Shown here: one piece after another, positions 62,761 to 64,000 of the stretch | How positions within the stretch are numbered: the stretch's first letter is position 1 | Layout: every line of letters starts with the position of its first letter | NCBI RefSeq assembly: GCF_027942865.1 | Contig: NC_134526.1 | Span: 12,060,284 to 12,124,283, forward strand | Direction: 5' to 3' | Length of the DNA stretch: 64,000 bases | Origin: Odontesthes bonariensis | Taxonomy: Eukaryota; Chordata; Actinopteri; Atheriniformes; Atherinopsidae | Program-made: the position numbers and the translations under genes | The notes under the pieces: generated by a model | Told to the model about the DNA's origin: nothing | Databases searched by the model: none | The model's input: only the letters and a program-made list of their open reading frames with translations

Positions 62761-64000
62761 ACCAATCGGTGTGTACGCAGGGAGGCGCTGCTTCTCCCGT
62801 TTAACTGGGGGTGACTAAGCGATCCTCAGACAGTGTGGGTCCAAGGAATAAAACCTTAACCCTCCCCTTCTATATTCACTGCCACACTGAACCTTGAATT
62901 TTTTTTCTGTGGGGCTCTATGTTTGGCTGCATGTTTAAATGATAATCCAGCTCAGTTAGGTACACTCTGTCTCGGAGCTGAATAAACTGTGAATAACTGG
63001 ACTGGAGTTGTGTTGAAACACACTGGTTGTCAAATTATTCAAGATAAAGATGTGTCAACCAGGTTAACACTGTTTGAGATATCTCTTCCACCTGCCAACT
63101 TACCAGGCCATGAATCTCTGATATGGATACGTTACTGAAAACGAACACAGTCCAACCAATGTCACATTACTAGCAGACATCAAAATATAGGTTGCAAGGA
63201 TGTGGCATGATAATGCAGAAAAAAAATAACATTTTGTACAGAGGGTGGTGTCTTTCCATAGAGAATTCAACATTAGAATTTGTTTTATCAAGCTTGAATC
63301 TTAAGTAGTGATGTTTTAGGTCTGAATGTTTTCTAATGTGTCAAAAGTGTGTTTTCCCCACATTTCATGACGAGGAAATGACAAATGAGACATCTTAATC
63401 TTGGAATTTTGACTTGGTGGACAAACTTAATTGATATGGGCATACGCAAAACAGTAGAGCGTTTCATCTTGGGGATTTGACAGTCCTACTCTTTCATTCA
63501 ACATGTCTTTAACAAGTTTATTTGGAGATATTATTTCCTAAAATGATAGGAAAAAATATCTCCAAATAAACTTCTCCTAAAATCTTTCAAGTTTCTCATC
63601 AGTAATAACTGCTTATAATCCCAAAAGTCTGAAAATTATATTTCTTTATACCTACAAGTGTTTAAAGATTAAATGACTAAGTGCAAACAGGTTAATAGAC
63701 TATGACACAATTTTTTTCACTTTTGGCCTCTTTTTGCACAAACCATGCAATGTTGCCACATGACACAATAATGATCATCACATCACATGCCTGTGAATCC
63801 TGTGCTTTCAGCCTGTTGTAGTAAAATTGTGTAATCCTGCATTGTTACGGATCAAATGAAAAAAAAAACGATTGAGCATCCACAAGCTGCACATTACATC
63901 AGGGTCACATGAGCCTGGATTCTGGGTCTGCTGATATTATAGCTGACTGAAGCCTGAACTGAACCTGAGCGCTCTCTGTGCACATGTGTAATGTCACAAA
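62761..64000. other. Right-edge intergenic sequence
   Basis: AT-rich and without recognisable coding or RNA genes. It contains one striking hairpin at 63514-63573 (listed separately). In vertebrates the neighbour on this side of rhbdf1 is often mpg/nprl3 or a globin cluster, but nothing of these is inside the window. Confidence 0.5.
63514..63573. repeat. Near-perfect 60-base hairpin
   Basis: The 27-base arms (63514-63540 and 63547-63573) are reverse complements with one mismatch and a 6-base loop AAATGA. Arm start AAGTTTATTTGGAGATATT. No target duplication is evident. Confidence 0.9.

Noticed and set aside
62567-62761. Cys-rich plus-strand frame near the right edge
   Set aside because: Lies in GC-richer promoter-like DNA, with no homology I recognise. 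Short open frames are common in such sequence.

Overview
The window is nuclear DNA from a ray-finned (teleost) fish. The genes have short spliced exons with GT-AG introns, long 3' UTRs, microsatellites, and fish-type transposons (an L2 LINE with the usual teleost 3' tail, hAT and TTAA-type MITEs). Every gene call rests on joining exons by eye, with phases that close at each junction. No similarity search was run.

Layout, left to right: (1) 1-3424 (+), the 3' two thirds of a myocardin-related transcription factor, probably mrtfb. (2) 5412-6516 (-), a LITAF-domain protein with an N-terminal coiled coil. (3) 7644-9329 (-), snrnp25, a U11/U12 snRNP protein, head to head with (4) 9827-10842 (+), polr3k, the RNA polymerase III subunit RPC11. 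(5) 12647-15395 (-), cdip1, a second LITAF-domain gene. (6) about 16.1-22.36 kb, a nest of transposons inside transposons. (7) 26097-31404 (+), mgrn1, an E3 ubiquitin ligase, with two alternative C-terminal exons. (8) 35165-36137 (+), an aanat gene that looks like aanat2, the pineal melatonin-rhythm enzyme. (9) 37278-46706 (-), rhbdf1 (iRhom1), with a probable 5' UTR exon near 62.35 kb and therefore a first intron of about 15.6 kb. The last 1.6 kb holds a GC-richer promoter-like stretch and no gene I can support.

The gene set matches human 16p13 (MRTFB, CDIP1, MGRN1, POLR3K, SNRNP25, RHBDF1), with AANAT added. In mammals AANAT sits beside RHBDF2 on 17q25, next to cytoglobin, whereas RHBDF1 flanks alpha-globin. 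An aanat gene touching rhbdf1 here looks like a surviving piece of the ancestral globin-rhbdf-aanat block, and a globin cluster may lie beyond the right edge.

I saw no new multi-gene system. The points most worth a second look are the six-insertion transposon nest with readable target-site duplications; possible clock/OTX sites around aanat2; an optional 108-base basic exon in rhbdf1; a cassette exon that switches the mgrn1 C-terminus, together with the absence of the mammalian nuclear-signal exon; a GC-AG intron in polr3k; and several near-perfect palindromes.
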